DNA of 64,000 nt from the NCBI GenBank assembly GCA_902141825.1, contig CABFPG010000007.1, positions 1 through 64,000 of the forward strand, written 5' to 3'. The notes under the pieces are model-generated. The model was given only the letters and a program-made list of their open reading frames with translations, made no database searches and was not told the origin of the DNA. Of the stretch, positions 47,945 through 55,991 are shown one piece after another (position 1 is the stretch's first letter; each line of letters opens with the position of its first letter). This stretch comes from Thalassocella blandensis (GTDB lineage: Bacteria > Pseudomonadota > Gammaproteobacteria > Pseudomonadales > Cellvibrionaceae). The translations under genes and the position numbers were made by a program.

Positions 47945-49669
47945 ATGCGCAAATTTCTGCAGACGACTTTCTCTCTTTCTTCTATTTTGATTGTGGCCAC
48001 AGGCTTGAGCGCCTGTGGTGGCGGTGGCGGCGGGGGTTCAAGCCCAAGCCCAAGCCCTACCCCGACCAGCAGCCCAACAGGCACACCGTCGCCCACACCG
48101 ACCGCAACCCCCAGTGCGACTGTGGAAATCAGTGGCAGAGTAACCTATGACTTCGTCCCCCATTTAAATAGCCAGAATGCTTCACTGAACTATCAAGCGG
48201 TTTCCGTTCTGCCAGTGCGAAATGCTTCACTGCAATTAACCGATGCCAATAACAATCCTTTAGCCTGGGGGCGTACAGACGAAAACGGCGACTACACCAT
48301 CATCGTTGGCGAAAATGAAATGGTGAAAGTCCAGATATTGGCCGAACTAAATAGCGATACAGGGGCAAACTACAACATCAAAGTAACGGATAACGTCAAC
48401 GAAAATGCCCTGTATATTATGGAAGGAGAGCTGGCTTCCAGCGGCACCACCGACAGTACTCGAAGTCTGCATGCGCCTTCTGGCTGGACTGGGGACGGGT
48501 ACGGACAAACCCGAGTGGCAGCCCCGTTCGCCATACTGGATTCCGTCTGGCAAGCATTACAACCGCTACTTGAAACACAACCTAATGTGCAACTCCCACC
48601 GTTTGAACTGAGATGGAGCCCGCAAAACATTCCCTTGGATGGTGATCCTGCAGCAGGAGAGATCATTACATCCTATTTCGATGGCACTAATATTTATTTA
48701 CTCGGCCATGAAGATGACGACACCGATGAATATGACCGCAGCGTGGTACAGCACGAACTGGCGCACTACCTGAATGACAAACTATCGCGCGATGACAGTA
48801 TGGGAGGCTACCACGATGGATTGTCCCCCTACGACATTCGCCTGGCGTACAGTGAGGGCAGTGCAAATGCCTTTACGGCGCTGGTGTCTAACAGCGGCTA
48901 TTACCAGGATTCTTATGGAGTTCAACAGTCCAATGGCAGTCGATTTGACCTGGAGGAAAATAACCTGTCCCAAACCGGCGCATACAATGAAGACACTATT
49001 GGCCAGTTAGTCTACGACTTTTTCGATGAGAGCAATGAGGACAACGACGCACTGTCTCTTCCTCTTGGTCAGTTTTTCGATACGTTAATGCATCCCGATT
49101 ACACAGAGGCCGTAGCCTTTTCGTCCATTTATTTATTTACCGATGTGTTAAAAAACTCCCTTAACCCGAGCCAGCAAGACGCAATCGACACCTTATTGGA
49201 AGCGCACGAAATTTTTGGCACCGGCATTTACGGCGAAGACGAAAGTAACGCAGATATTTTTGGCACTTTAGCGCTGCCGTTTTACCGTGAATTATCTGTA
49301 GGCGCCACTGTCCCAGTGTGTATGGACTCACAATTGATGAACAATTCCAGTAATGAATACAACAACTATAACGGGATAACCGTACGCCGCTTTGTAAGAT
49401 TTTCTATCGACACAAGAGGTTTGTACACTCTCTCTGCCGAAAAGTTTTCGGGTGAGCGAGACACCAGCCCACAAATGTACCTGTATGATGAAAGTCGACC
49501 AGCACTTCAAGCTTTCACCCAATCGGCACTCAACAAAGTAAGCGGCCCTGTCAGTTTAGATACAGGTGATTACATCCTGGAAATTTTCGACGGAAAAATG
49601 ATTGATGTAAGTGAAAACCCCAATAGAAATCTGGAACAAGTATGCTTTTACATTTCACTTTCAACCTAA
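47945..49669 (+). CDS. Gluzincin-like metalloprotease lipoprotein (copy 2)
   Basis: The 574-aa product has a lipobox (GLSAC), a run of glycines, a Ser/Pro/Thr linker (residues about 31-58), a regulatory-like beta domain (ISGRVTYDFVPH), then HELAHYLND at residues 270-278 with SEGSANAF about 40 residues on, and a C-terminal domain with VRRFVRFSI and DTGDYILEIFD. All these elements match the product of 8881-10563 along the entire length. Differences concentrate in the linker and in the first strand of the C-terminal domain. By motif it should bind zinc and cleave peptides outside the cytoplasm. It opposes the ATP synthase operon; the next gene on the same strand begins 105 bp later. Confidence 0.8.
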   Translation: MRKFLQTTFSLSSILIVATGLSACGGGGGGGSSPSPSPTPTSSPTGTPSPTPTATPSATVEISGRVTYDFVPHLNSQNASLNYQAVSVLPVRNASLQLTDANNNPLAWGRTDENGDYTIIVGENEMVKVQILAELNSDTGANYNIKVTDNVNENALYIMEGELASSGTTDSTRSLHAPSGWTGDGYGQTRVAAPFAILDSVWQALQPLLETQPNVQLPPFELRWSPQNIPLDGDPAAGEIITSYFDGTNIYLLGHEDDDTDEYDRSVVQHELAHYLNDKLSRDDSMGGYHDGLSPYDIRLAYSEGSANAFTALVSNSGYYQDSYGVQQSNGSRFDLEENNLSQTGAYNEDTIGQLVYDFFDESNEDNDALSLPLGQFFDTLMHPDYTEAVAFSSIYLFTDVLKNSLNPSQQDAIDTLLEAHEIFGTGIYGEDESNADIFGTLALPFYRELSVGATVPVCMDSQLMNNSSNEYNNYNGITVRRFVRFSIDTRGLYTLSAEKFSGERDTSPQMYLYDESRPALQAFTQSALNKVSGPVSLDTGDYILEIFDGKMIDVSENPNRNLEQVCFYISLST

Positions 49670-49689
49670 AGCACATCATTCGAAAAAAA

Positions 49690-49720
49690 CAGGGCGAGAT
49701 GTGCTTATCAACTCGCCCTG
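49690..49720 (-). terminator. Hairpin with T-run on the minus strand
   Basis: CAGGGCGAG (49690-49698) pairs with CTCGCCCTG (49712-49720). On the minus strand the stem is followed by seven T (49689-49683), so as an intrinsic terminator it works leftward; on the plus strand there is no T-run. It sits between two rightward genes and may protect the protease gene from antisense transcription. Confidence 0.55.
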
Positions 49721-49774
49721 CAGAACACCAGAAATCGTATAAAAATTGAATTTACTTTTTGCGCAGGAAAAAAA

Positions 49775-50266
49775 ATGAAGTTAAAAACATTTACCCAAAC
49801 ACTCTTTTTACTGCTGCTGAGTTTCGTGCACATCGCGCACGCAGAAACAAAGCAACCTTATCAAAAACCAGGAGCCAATATTCGGGTGGTCACTCCAGAT
49901 ATTATCTCGCTTGACGTGTCCAAGCAGAAAGAGGTCAAAGTATCGTTCAGTGCACCGTCCAACGGTCAGCTCTTTATCACCGCAAAACCCAAACCGGGGC
50001 TTACACTGGCCAGCACACATTCTGAATGGCACTTTGATCTCGCCAGCGAAAAACCCGAAGTAACATTGAATATAGAGGGAAACACAAACGGCAAGTACTA
50101 CGTGATGTTTCATGCACGCATTATTGAAAAAAGTAAAACCAGCTCGCGCGTTTTTGGCATTCCTGTTGAAGTAGGTGATGTGTCTGCTCTAGAAGCAAAA
50201 TTGGAAAAAACCGGAAAGAAAAAAGAGTATGTCATTATGAAAGCTGAGGAAACAATCACTCAGTAA
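49775..50266 (+). CDS. Periplasmic protein of unknown function, 163 aa
   Basis: A signal peptide (LFLLLLSFVHIAHAETK) is followed by a beta-sandwich-like domain with alternating hydrophobic residues (EVKVSFSAPSNGQLFITAKP, then EVTLNIEGNTNGKYYVMFHA) and a charged helical tail (EAKLEKTGKKKEYVIM). It has no cysteines in the mature part. I do not recognise a family. It follows the metalloprotease gene by 105 bp and may work with it in the periplasm. A strong rightward terminator lies 120 bp after the stop, so it ends this transcription unit. Confidence 0.7.
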   Translation: MKLKTFTQTLFLLLLSFVHIAHAETKQPYQKPGANIRVVTPDIISLDVSKQKEVKVSFSAPSNGQLFITAKPKPGLTLASTHSEWHFDLASEKPEVTLNIEGNTNGKYYVMFHARIIEKSKTSSRVFGIPVEVGDVSALEAKLEKTGKKKEYVIMKAEETITQ

Positions 50267-50389
50267 ATATTGCGGGGTTTTCTATTTTTTACGCAGTGGT
50301 TAAATTATTTTTTATTTTTCAAGTACGTGCTAACAAGCGGTTTAACTGCTGCGCTGATGTAAAAGTTAATCAACTTCTTTAAACGATGA

Positions 50390-50418
50390 CCTTCCCGCGT
50401 GAGCGGGAAGGGTTTTTA
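50390..50418 (+). terminator. Intrinsic terminator after the periplasmic protein gene
   Basis: CCTTCCCGC pairs with GCGGGAAGG around a GTGA loop and is followed by GTTTTTATTT. It is about 120 bp after the 49775-50266 gene. Immediately to the right three copies of a 10-bp repeat, CATCCATTAA-type, occupy 50431-50460. Confidence 0.85.
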
Positions 50419-50526
50419 TTTGTTCTTATTCATCCATTAACATCCATTAACATTCATTAGCTTTCATTTATTCTTTATCTATTCTTTATCGATTGCTTGC
50501 GCATGTTTTGCTAAAACGCAAGCACA

Positions 50527-50928
50527 CTACCCCAACCAAACATCCTCAATCCACTCCCATAAATCTTCCCACTCATCACTCTGCATTTGACCATCAGACC
50601 AAAACAGGACTTTACCGTCCTGGCCGATGCAGGCGTAGCCACCGTCATATTCACATACGGGAATATAATCTCGTGGTAATCCAACGGACCAGGCAACAGA
50701 GGTCATTTCGGGAAGATAGGTGTGAGAGCGTTTATCAGCCGCCGTTACGGGCTCCAGTTGGCCATAGATCACATCACTGGCTTCAAGTAAGTACTTGCGC
50801 AAATCAGACGGCAATGGCAACAGAATTTCTTCTTCCACTTCTACCAGACGATCTTCATCCGGCAATTCCAGCCCCAGGCTGACATCTTCATTACATTCCT
50901 GCAAACGCTCCAGTACGCGCTCCATCAT
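50527..50928 (-). CDS. SMI1/KNR4 (SUKH) family protein
   Basis: The 133-residue product carries the SMI1/KNR4 pattern: LPLPSDLRKYLLEASDVIYG at the start, TYLPEMTSVAWSVGLPRDYIPVCEYDGGYACIGQDGKVLFW in the middle, and an acidic Trp-rich end. SUKH proteins often act as immunity proteins or bind other proteins; alone here, the role is open. The frame extends to 51045, but Met-Met at 50928-50923 with GGGA upstream is the natural start, only 4 bp past the yajQ stop, so the two are probably one operon. Confidence 0.82.
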   Translation of the reverse strand: MMERVLERLQECNEDVSLGLELPDEDRLVEVEEEILLPLPSDLRKYLLEASDVIYGQLEPVTAADKRSHTYLPEMTSVAWSVGLPRDYIPVCEYDGGYACIGQDGKVLFWSDGQMQSDEWEDLWEWIEDVWLG

Positions 50929-50932
50929 AAAA

Positions 50933-51415
50933 TTAATCCCGGAAATTGTTGAATTGAAAAGGTTGTCCGAGCTCGGCTTCACGCACCAGCTGCATGACCG
51001 CTTGCAGGTCATCCCGCTTTTTACCTGTAATGCGCACTTGTTCACCCTGGATGGCTGCCTGCACTTTGATTTTGCTGTCTTTAATCAACTTGACGATTTT
51101 TTTTGCCATCGCTGTTTCAATGCCTTCTTTGAAGCTCACTTTTTTGTTCACCGTTTTACCTGAATGAACCGCACTGCCAATATCCATGGTCATCGGATCG
51201 ATGCCGCGCTTCACCAGTTTATTGCGCAAAATGTCGACCATTTGATCCACTTGAAATTCAGCTTCTGCAGCAACGGTAGTTTCATCTTTATTCCAACGGA
51301 AGGAGGCTTCTATGCCGCGAAAGTCAAATCGGGTAGACAGTTCGCGCTCGGCATTTTCGACGGCATTTCGCACTTCTTCGGTGTTGATTTCGGACACAAT
51401 ATCGAAAGATGGCAT
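50933..51415 (-). CDS. yajQ: YajQ family c-di-GMP/nucleotide-binding protein
   Basis: A 160-aa DUF520 protein that opens [22 protein letters not shown] and has [25 protein letters not shown]-type sequence (here [20 protein letters not shown]) near the end. Family members bind nucleotides, and one in Xanthomonas is a c-di-GMP effector that acts with a LysR regulator. Length is typical. Two diguanylate cyclases elsewhere in the window make a c-di-GMP link conceivable. Confidence 0.93.
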   Translation of the reverse strand: MPSFDIVSEINTEEVRNAVENAERELSTRFDFRGIEASFRWNKDETTVAAEAEFQVDQMVDILRNKLVKRGIDPMTMDIGSAVHSGKTVNKKVSFKEGIETAMAKKIVKLIKDSKIKVQAAIQGEQVRITGKKRDDLQAVMQLVREAELGQPFQFNNFRD

Positions 51416-51762
51416 GTAAGTTTCCCTAGTTCTGTATCGGTATTTACGCTGATAAATAGCGCTTCATTTATGAATCGGGCGGCATTTTAACCGCTTGTGT
51501 GGACCAGCGCACAAGTTTTAACAGACGACTGGCTCACAGGGAATAAAAAGAAAGGCACTTGGGAAAGAAGAGTTCTAGCAAATAGTCTCTTCTTGACTAC
51601 ACTTATAGTTACTGTAGGTATCCAGGCCTGCAGTTATTCCATTTGGTTATCTAACTAAAGGTCAACACCCAGCTCGTAAGCTTTTTTGAGCATTAGTTTT
51701 ACCGAAGTAAAGTATTAGAAGTAATGTTTTAGTAGTAACGTAGAGGTAGTAAGAGAAATATT
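51416..51762. other. Gene-free stretch (347 bp)
   Basis: This region lies between divergent yajQ and the 48-aa gene. No gene or strong terminator is seen. It must contain the yajQ promoter. Confidence 0.35.
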
Positions 51763-51909
51763 ATGAGTGATAGTAAACCTTCAGCACCATTTGTCCTAAG
51801 TCAACTTGAAGAAGCCTTGGAAGAACGCCAAAGCCCCGACCGACGCAAAACCCAAAAGCCTGTTGCTGAAGATCGCCGTAAAGGTGATCGACGCTCACAG
51901 GCAAAGTAG
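51763..51909 (+). CDS. Small hydrophilic protein, 48 aa
   Basis: A short frame opening MSDSKPSAPFVLSQLEEALEE and ending RRKGDRRSQAK. An acidic amphipathic helix is followed by two basic motifs of similar form (SPDRRK, EDRRKGDRRS). The composition is clearly protein-like, with purine-rich AGAG upstream of the ATG and a stop followed by the convergent YgiQ gene 80 bp away. I do not know a named family; the layout suggests a nucleic-acid or ribosome-associated small protein, but that is only inferred from charge. Confidence 0.6.
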   Translation: MSDSKPSAPFVLSQLEEALEERQSPDRRKTQKPVAEDRRKGDRRSQAK

Positions 51910-51990
51910 TCACGTTTTACCCTTTGTAAACCTGTAGCAGCGCTTTACCCTCGACCAGTAAAGCGCTTGCAAGGGTTTCCCCGTAAGCCT

Positions 51991-54192
51991 CTAGCGCTTA
52001 TTCCGCCGGGAACGATTTCCCGCTTTACCTCCGCCCTTAGAAGACCGCTGACCACCTGGCTTTTTCGCTGGCAGAGCCTGTGTGCGCTTGTCTCCACGGG
52101 CCTGCTTTGCTTTGGGATTTCGCGTGGCCACGTCATTCGCCGGCACCAGCGCACGCGCGCCCTGCCCAATCAGATCGCTGCGTCCCATGTCAGTTAATGC
52201 ATCACGCAGCACAGTCCAGTTTTCCGGGTCATGGTAACGCAAGAAGGCTTTTTGAATGCGCCGCTGCTTTAAGTCTTTGGGGGTAAACAGCTTACCGCTT
52301 TTGTAGCTCAGAGGTTTTAGTGGGTTGCGATCACTGTGATACATCGCCGTGGCCAGTGACATAGGCGACGGATAGAAAGTCTGCACCTGGTCGACCTGGA
52401 AATCATGTTTTTTCAGCCACTGCGCCAGTTTCAGCATGTCGTCATCCTCACAACCCGGATGCGCGGCGATGAAGTACGGAATCAAATACTGTTTTTTACC
52501 GGCCTCGGCGGAGAATTTGTAGAACATTTTCTCAAACGCATCGTAGGCCCCCATGCCCGGCTTCATCATTTTGCTCAAGGTGCCCTCTTCACTGTGCTCG
52601 GGGGCAATTTTGAGGTAACCGCCAACGTGGTGAGTCACCAGTTCTTTTACGTATTCCGGGTCTTCCACTGCGAGGTCATAACGCAGGCCGGAGGCGATAG
52701 CGATGGTATGAATTCCCTCGATTTTGCGTGCTTTGCGGTAGAGCTGAGTGGTCGGGCTGTGATCCGTGTTGAGGTTTTTACAGATAGTGGGGTAAACACA
52801 ACTGAGTTTACGACAGGAGGCCTGCGTTTCCCGGTCCTTACAATTGAGGGTGTACATATTGGCCGTCGGCCCGCCCAAATCCGAGATCGTACCCGTAAAA
52901 CCCGGGACTTTGTCGCGAATATTCTCGATCTCCCGCAAAATAGAACCTTCTGAACGACTCTGAATAATACGTCCCTCGTGCTCCGTAATGGAACAGAACG
53001 TACAGCCACCAAAACAGCCACGCATGATGTTGACCGAGGTTTTGATCATGTCGAAAGCCGGGATTTTATGTTCGGCGTATTTGGGGTGTGGGACGCGCTG
53101 GTAGGGCAGATCAAACACAGAATCCATCTCATCCGTTTCCAATGGAATAGGTGGTGGATTTACCCAGATTTCACGCTTACCGTGCTTTTGCACCAAGGTT
53201 CGCGCGTTGTGCGGGTTCGCTTCCTGATGCAGCACTCTAGAAGCATGGGCGTACAGAACCGGATCTTTGGAGACTTTTTCAAAAGAGGGCAAGCGAATAC
53301 ACGTACGGTCTTTATCCAGATTCGACTCTTGCCGACGGAGCGGCATGGGCACAATTCGTACAACCTCTTCGCTCACGGCCTGCGAGGTTTCGTCTTCAGC
53401 CTGATCACCATCGCTGGAACAGGCCTGCTCAGGTATGTATTCGTAGGGGCTGGGAATTGCGTCAATCCGCCCTGGCCAGTCGATGCGAGAAGAATCCAAT
53501 TCGGTAAATCCGGCGGGGACACCGGGCAAAATAACGGTGGTGCCGCGCACGCGTGTCAGAGATTTTATATCTTCACCCCCAGCCAGGCGATGGCTGACCT
53601 CTACAATGGCTCGTTCAGCATTGCCGTATAACAGAATATCCGCCGTCGAATCGATGAGGACCGAGCGGCGCACTTCATTACTCCAGTAATCATACTGTGC
53701 GATACGGCGCAGGCTGGCTTCAATACCGCCGATCACCACAGGAACATCTTTCCAGGCTTCTTTACAGCGTTGTGAGTAAACAATAACTGACCTGTTCGGG
53801 CGCTTCCCACCAACGCCTCCAGGGGTATAGGCATCATCATTGCGCACTTTTAAATCCGCGGTATAGCGATTTATCAGCGAGTCCATATTCCCCGCCGTGA
53901 CCCCAAAATAAAGATTGGGTTTGCCCAGAACTTTAAAGGGCTCCGCCGAGGTCCAGTCGGGCTGATCAATAATGCCAACACGAAAGCCATGAGACTCGAG
54001 TAAGCGCCCCATCACCGCCATGCCGAAACTGGGGTGATCGACATAGGCATCGCCGGTTACGATGATAATGTCACAACTGTCCCAGCCAAGCGCGTCCATT
54101 TCAGCCCTTGAGGTTGGTAAAAATGGTGCCCCACCAAAGCATTCCGCCCAGTATTTGGGGTACGACATTAGAGGTTTGGCTGTTTCTGGCAT
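51991..54192 (-). CDS. YgiQ family radical SAM protein
   Basis: A 733-aa protein of the YgiQ family: N-terminal cobalamin-binding-like region ([30 protein letters not shown]), a radical SAM core with [18 protein letters not shown] (three Cys for the 4Fe-4S cluster), [15 protein letters not shown], and a characteristic C-terminal region ([18 protein letters not shown]). The last 45 residues are a basic, low-complexity tail ([24 protein letters not shown] region). The reaction catalysed by YgiQ proteins is not established. It stands alone on this strand. Confidence 0.93.
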   Translation of the reverse strand: MPETAKPLMSYPKYWAECFGGAPFLPTSRAEMDALGWDSCDIIIVTGDAYVDHPSFGMAVMGRLLESHGFRVGIIDQPDWTSAEPFKVLGKPNLYFGVTAGNMDSLINRYTADLKVRNDDAYTPGGVGGKRPNRSVIVYSQRCKEAWKDVPVVIGGIEASLRRIAQYDYWSNEVRRSVLIDSTADILLYGNAERAIVEVSHRLAGGEDIKSLTRVRGTTVILPGVPAGFTELDSSRIDWPGRIDAIPSPYEYIPEQACSSDGDQAEDETSQAVSEEVVRIVPMPLRRQESNLDKDRTCIRLPSFEKVSKDPVLYAHASRVLHQEANPHNARTLVQKHGKREIWVNPPPIPLETDEMDSVFDLPYQRVPHPKYAEHKIPAFDMIKTSVNIMRGCFGGCTFCSITEHEGRIIQSRSEGSILREIENIRDKVPGFTGTISDLGGPTANMYTLNCKDRETQASCRKLSCVYPTICKNLNTDHSPTTQLYRKARKIEGIHTIAIASGLRYDLAVEDPEYVKELVTHHVGGYLKIAPEHSEEGTLSKMMKPGMGAYDAFEKMFYKFSAEAGKKQYLIPYFIAAHPGCEDDDMLKLAQWLKKHDFQVDQVQTFYPSPMSLATAMYHSDRNPLKPLSYKSGKLFTPKDLKQRRIQKAFLRYHDPENWTVLRDALTDMGRSDLIGQGARALVPANDVATRNPKAKQARGDKRTQALPAKKPGGQRSSKGGGKAGNRSRRNKR

Positions 54193-54394
54193 TGGCTAAA
54201 TTTCCGGCGATATTTGATTCGCGCATTATAGTGATAAGCAGCCAGAGTTGCGAATATTGTCTGCATCCGTCACCAACAGGGGATTCCCCCATCGATTGAG
54301 ACTATCACCAGGGCAGTGGATATTCTGCGCATTACGGGCCCCCATGCCCGAAAGTTCACGGAGAAAAAAGAGAGGAAACTCGTTCTTGTTGATC

Positions 54395-54484
54395 GGTTGG
54401 CTTGTTTATTGGTTGGCTTGTTTATTGGTTGGATAGCTTATTGGTTAGGTTGTTTATTGCTTAGGTAGTTGATTGCTTAGTTTG
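54395..54484 (+). repeat. 16-bp tandem repeat, five full copies plus a partial
   Basis: GGTTGGCTTGTTTATT occurs twice exactly (54395-54410, 54411-54426), followed by three diverged copies (GGTTGGATAGCTTATT, GGTTAGGTTGTTTATT, GCTTAGGTAGTTGATT) and a partial one. The divergence increases toward the right. It lies 200 bp upstream (in the gene's own direction) of the YgiQ start. Confidence 0.85.
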
Positions 54485-54724
54485 TACAGCCCGTAAATTG
54501 GGTGCAGAGCTGGTTGTTTAGATTTGCTCGGTGGCCATTTTTTTCGCCAGAGTTACATGCCGAGCTGACACAGCCGATGTTTAATCAATGATAGATAGAT
54601 GTTTACAGCAAATGGAGAAGCGCGACGGACATCGCCACACGACAGCTTTATGTGCCACACTAAAAACTCAACCGCCAATATCTTCGGATTTTCCTTCATA
54701 CACTTTCGCGTAGCGTTACCTTGC

Positions 54725-54798
54725 CCGTTTTCGCCATGCGAAAACGGATTTGTACACTCGAACCATCACTGAGCATTGAATCGTCGTGAGATTCAATG
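54725..54798. other. Two adjacent perfect hairpins
   Basis: CCGTTTTCGC-CAT-GCGAAAACGG (54725-54747, 10-bp stem, 3-nt loop) and CATTGAATC-GTCGTGA-GATTCAATG (54774-54798, 9-bp stem, 7-nt loop). Neither is followed by a T-run. They could mark a structured RNA or a protein-binding site. Confidence 0.6.
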
Positions 54799-55991
54799 TG
54801 AGATTCCCGTAAACGAATTTTTACTGTGCGAGTTTATCCTAAGCGACAAGAAAAATTTTTATTTAGGTTTTGTGAAAAAGATTTGTGCGGGCCATCACTA
54901 TTGTTATTTTTTTAAACGCGCTTCTGTTATTTTTTAAACGCGCTTCAACGAAAAAGTATTTGCGCAATGGCAGTTCATTTTTTTAGCGCTGTATATTTAT
55001 CTCGCAATGTTTTGTATTGCTGTTTTAAATTTTTGGTTTAGATAGCCGTTTTAGATTGTTGAATTAGATTTCGCTATACATTTCGGTTTTAATGTTGGAT
55101 CTAAGATTTCATCATCCAGCATGCGTCGTAGTTTTTTAAAATTAAGGTTTCATATTTTTAACTGGATCGCGTTCTATGCATTTTCCTCTTTGCATTAATT
55201 TTTCTTTTTCATGTAAATCCCCCTCTTTTATAGTATTTGCTTTTGTTTTCATAATATTGGTTTTGAAGCATGGATTTTAGGAATTTTACTTATTCTTCTA
55301 TAGCAACGCATATTTTATCGGAACACGCTTTAGTGTGACTTTCATTCTCCCCTACATCTCGTTCACCGATTAAAATTTTCAGCATGCGAACTTTCGGCTT
55401 AGTTTCACCTGGCTTCCATTTTTGTTGTCAAACATAAGTGTTTTCAGCACAAACATCGATGGGTTTGTTTTTTACACCCAATGAGTGATCGTGTTTTTTG
55501 TCAGTGTTAGTGAATATTTTTCACAGTCACATTCATAAATATTTTTTCTCTGCATAAATTTAACCGCGATATGTTCGGCAAAAATTTATTGCGAATTATT
55601 CTTATTAAGAGATTTTTATTGAGATCGCATAAATTTAAAGCAAAAAAAAGTGCATACCATTGTTGAATCTTTTGCTCGCCGTCATGTTTTTGACCAAGAC
55701 AAAATAAAATTTTATCCATCGAGTGACACTCTTCAAATTTTATCCGACAAAAATGCATAGAATGCGCGGCGTTATTTTATCGCCCGAAATAATTTTCAAT
55801 ATTCGCGCTTCATTAACTATTTGTGACGAGTTGATTTTCTGTGCATCGTAAAACCGAGAATTAACGCCAACCCAAATAGCACGTGAACTTTTTACAAGAC
55901 GAAAGATAAGTCCCTGGGCAATGCACAATAGGGGCACATACTAGCAACCATTTATTCACAGACAAACGCCTGTACCCAGCTCGGAGGTATA

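Larger units (their letters stand above)
54193..55991. other. 1.8-kb AT-rich gene-poor region
   Basis: I find no convincing gene in this interval. It contains a 16-bp tandem repeat (54395-54484), two perfect hairpins (54725-54798) and a duplicated 21-bp AT-rich segment (54903-54946), then about 1 kb that is rich in T on the plus strand. The frames at 55507-55758 and 55740-55937 have biased composition from the AT-richness and are not supported. A ribosome-binding site GGAGG precedes the cytochrome gene at 55992. Confidence 0.5.

Noticed and set aside
50431-50500. CATCCATTAA and TTTATTC short repeats as a CRISPR or regulatory array
   Set aside because: Units are 6-10 bp with no spacers, so this is a simple low-complexity repeat following a terminator.
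55507-55937. Two minus-strand frames (83 and 65 codons) in the AT-rich region before the CBM6-cytochrome
   Set aside because: They have compositional bias from AT-rich sequence, overlap each other and lack ribosome-binding sites.
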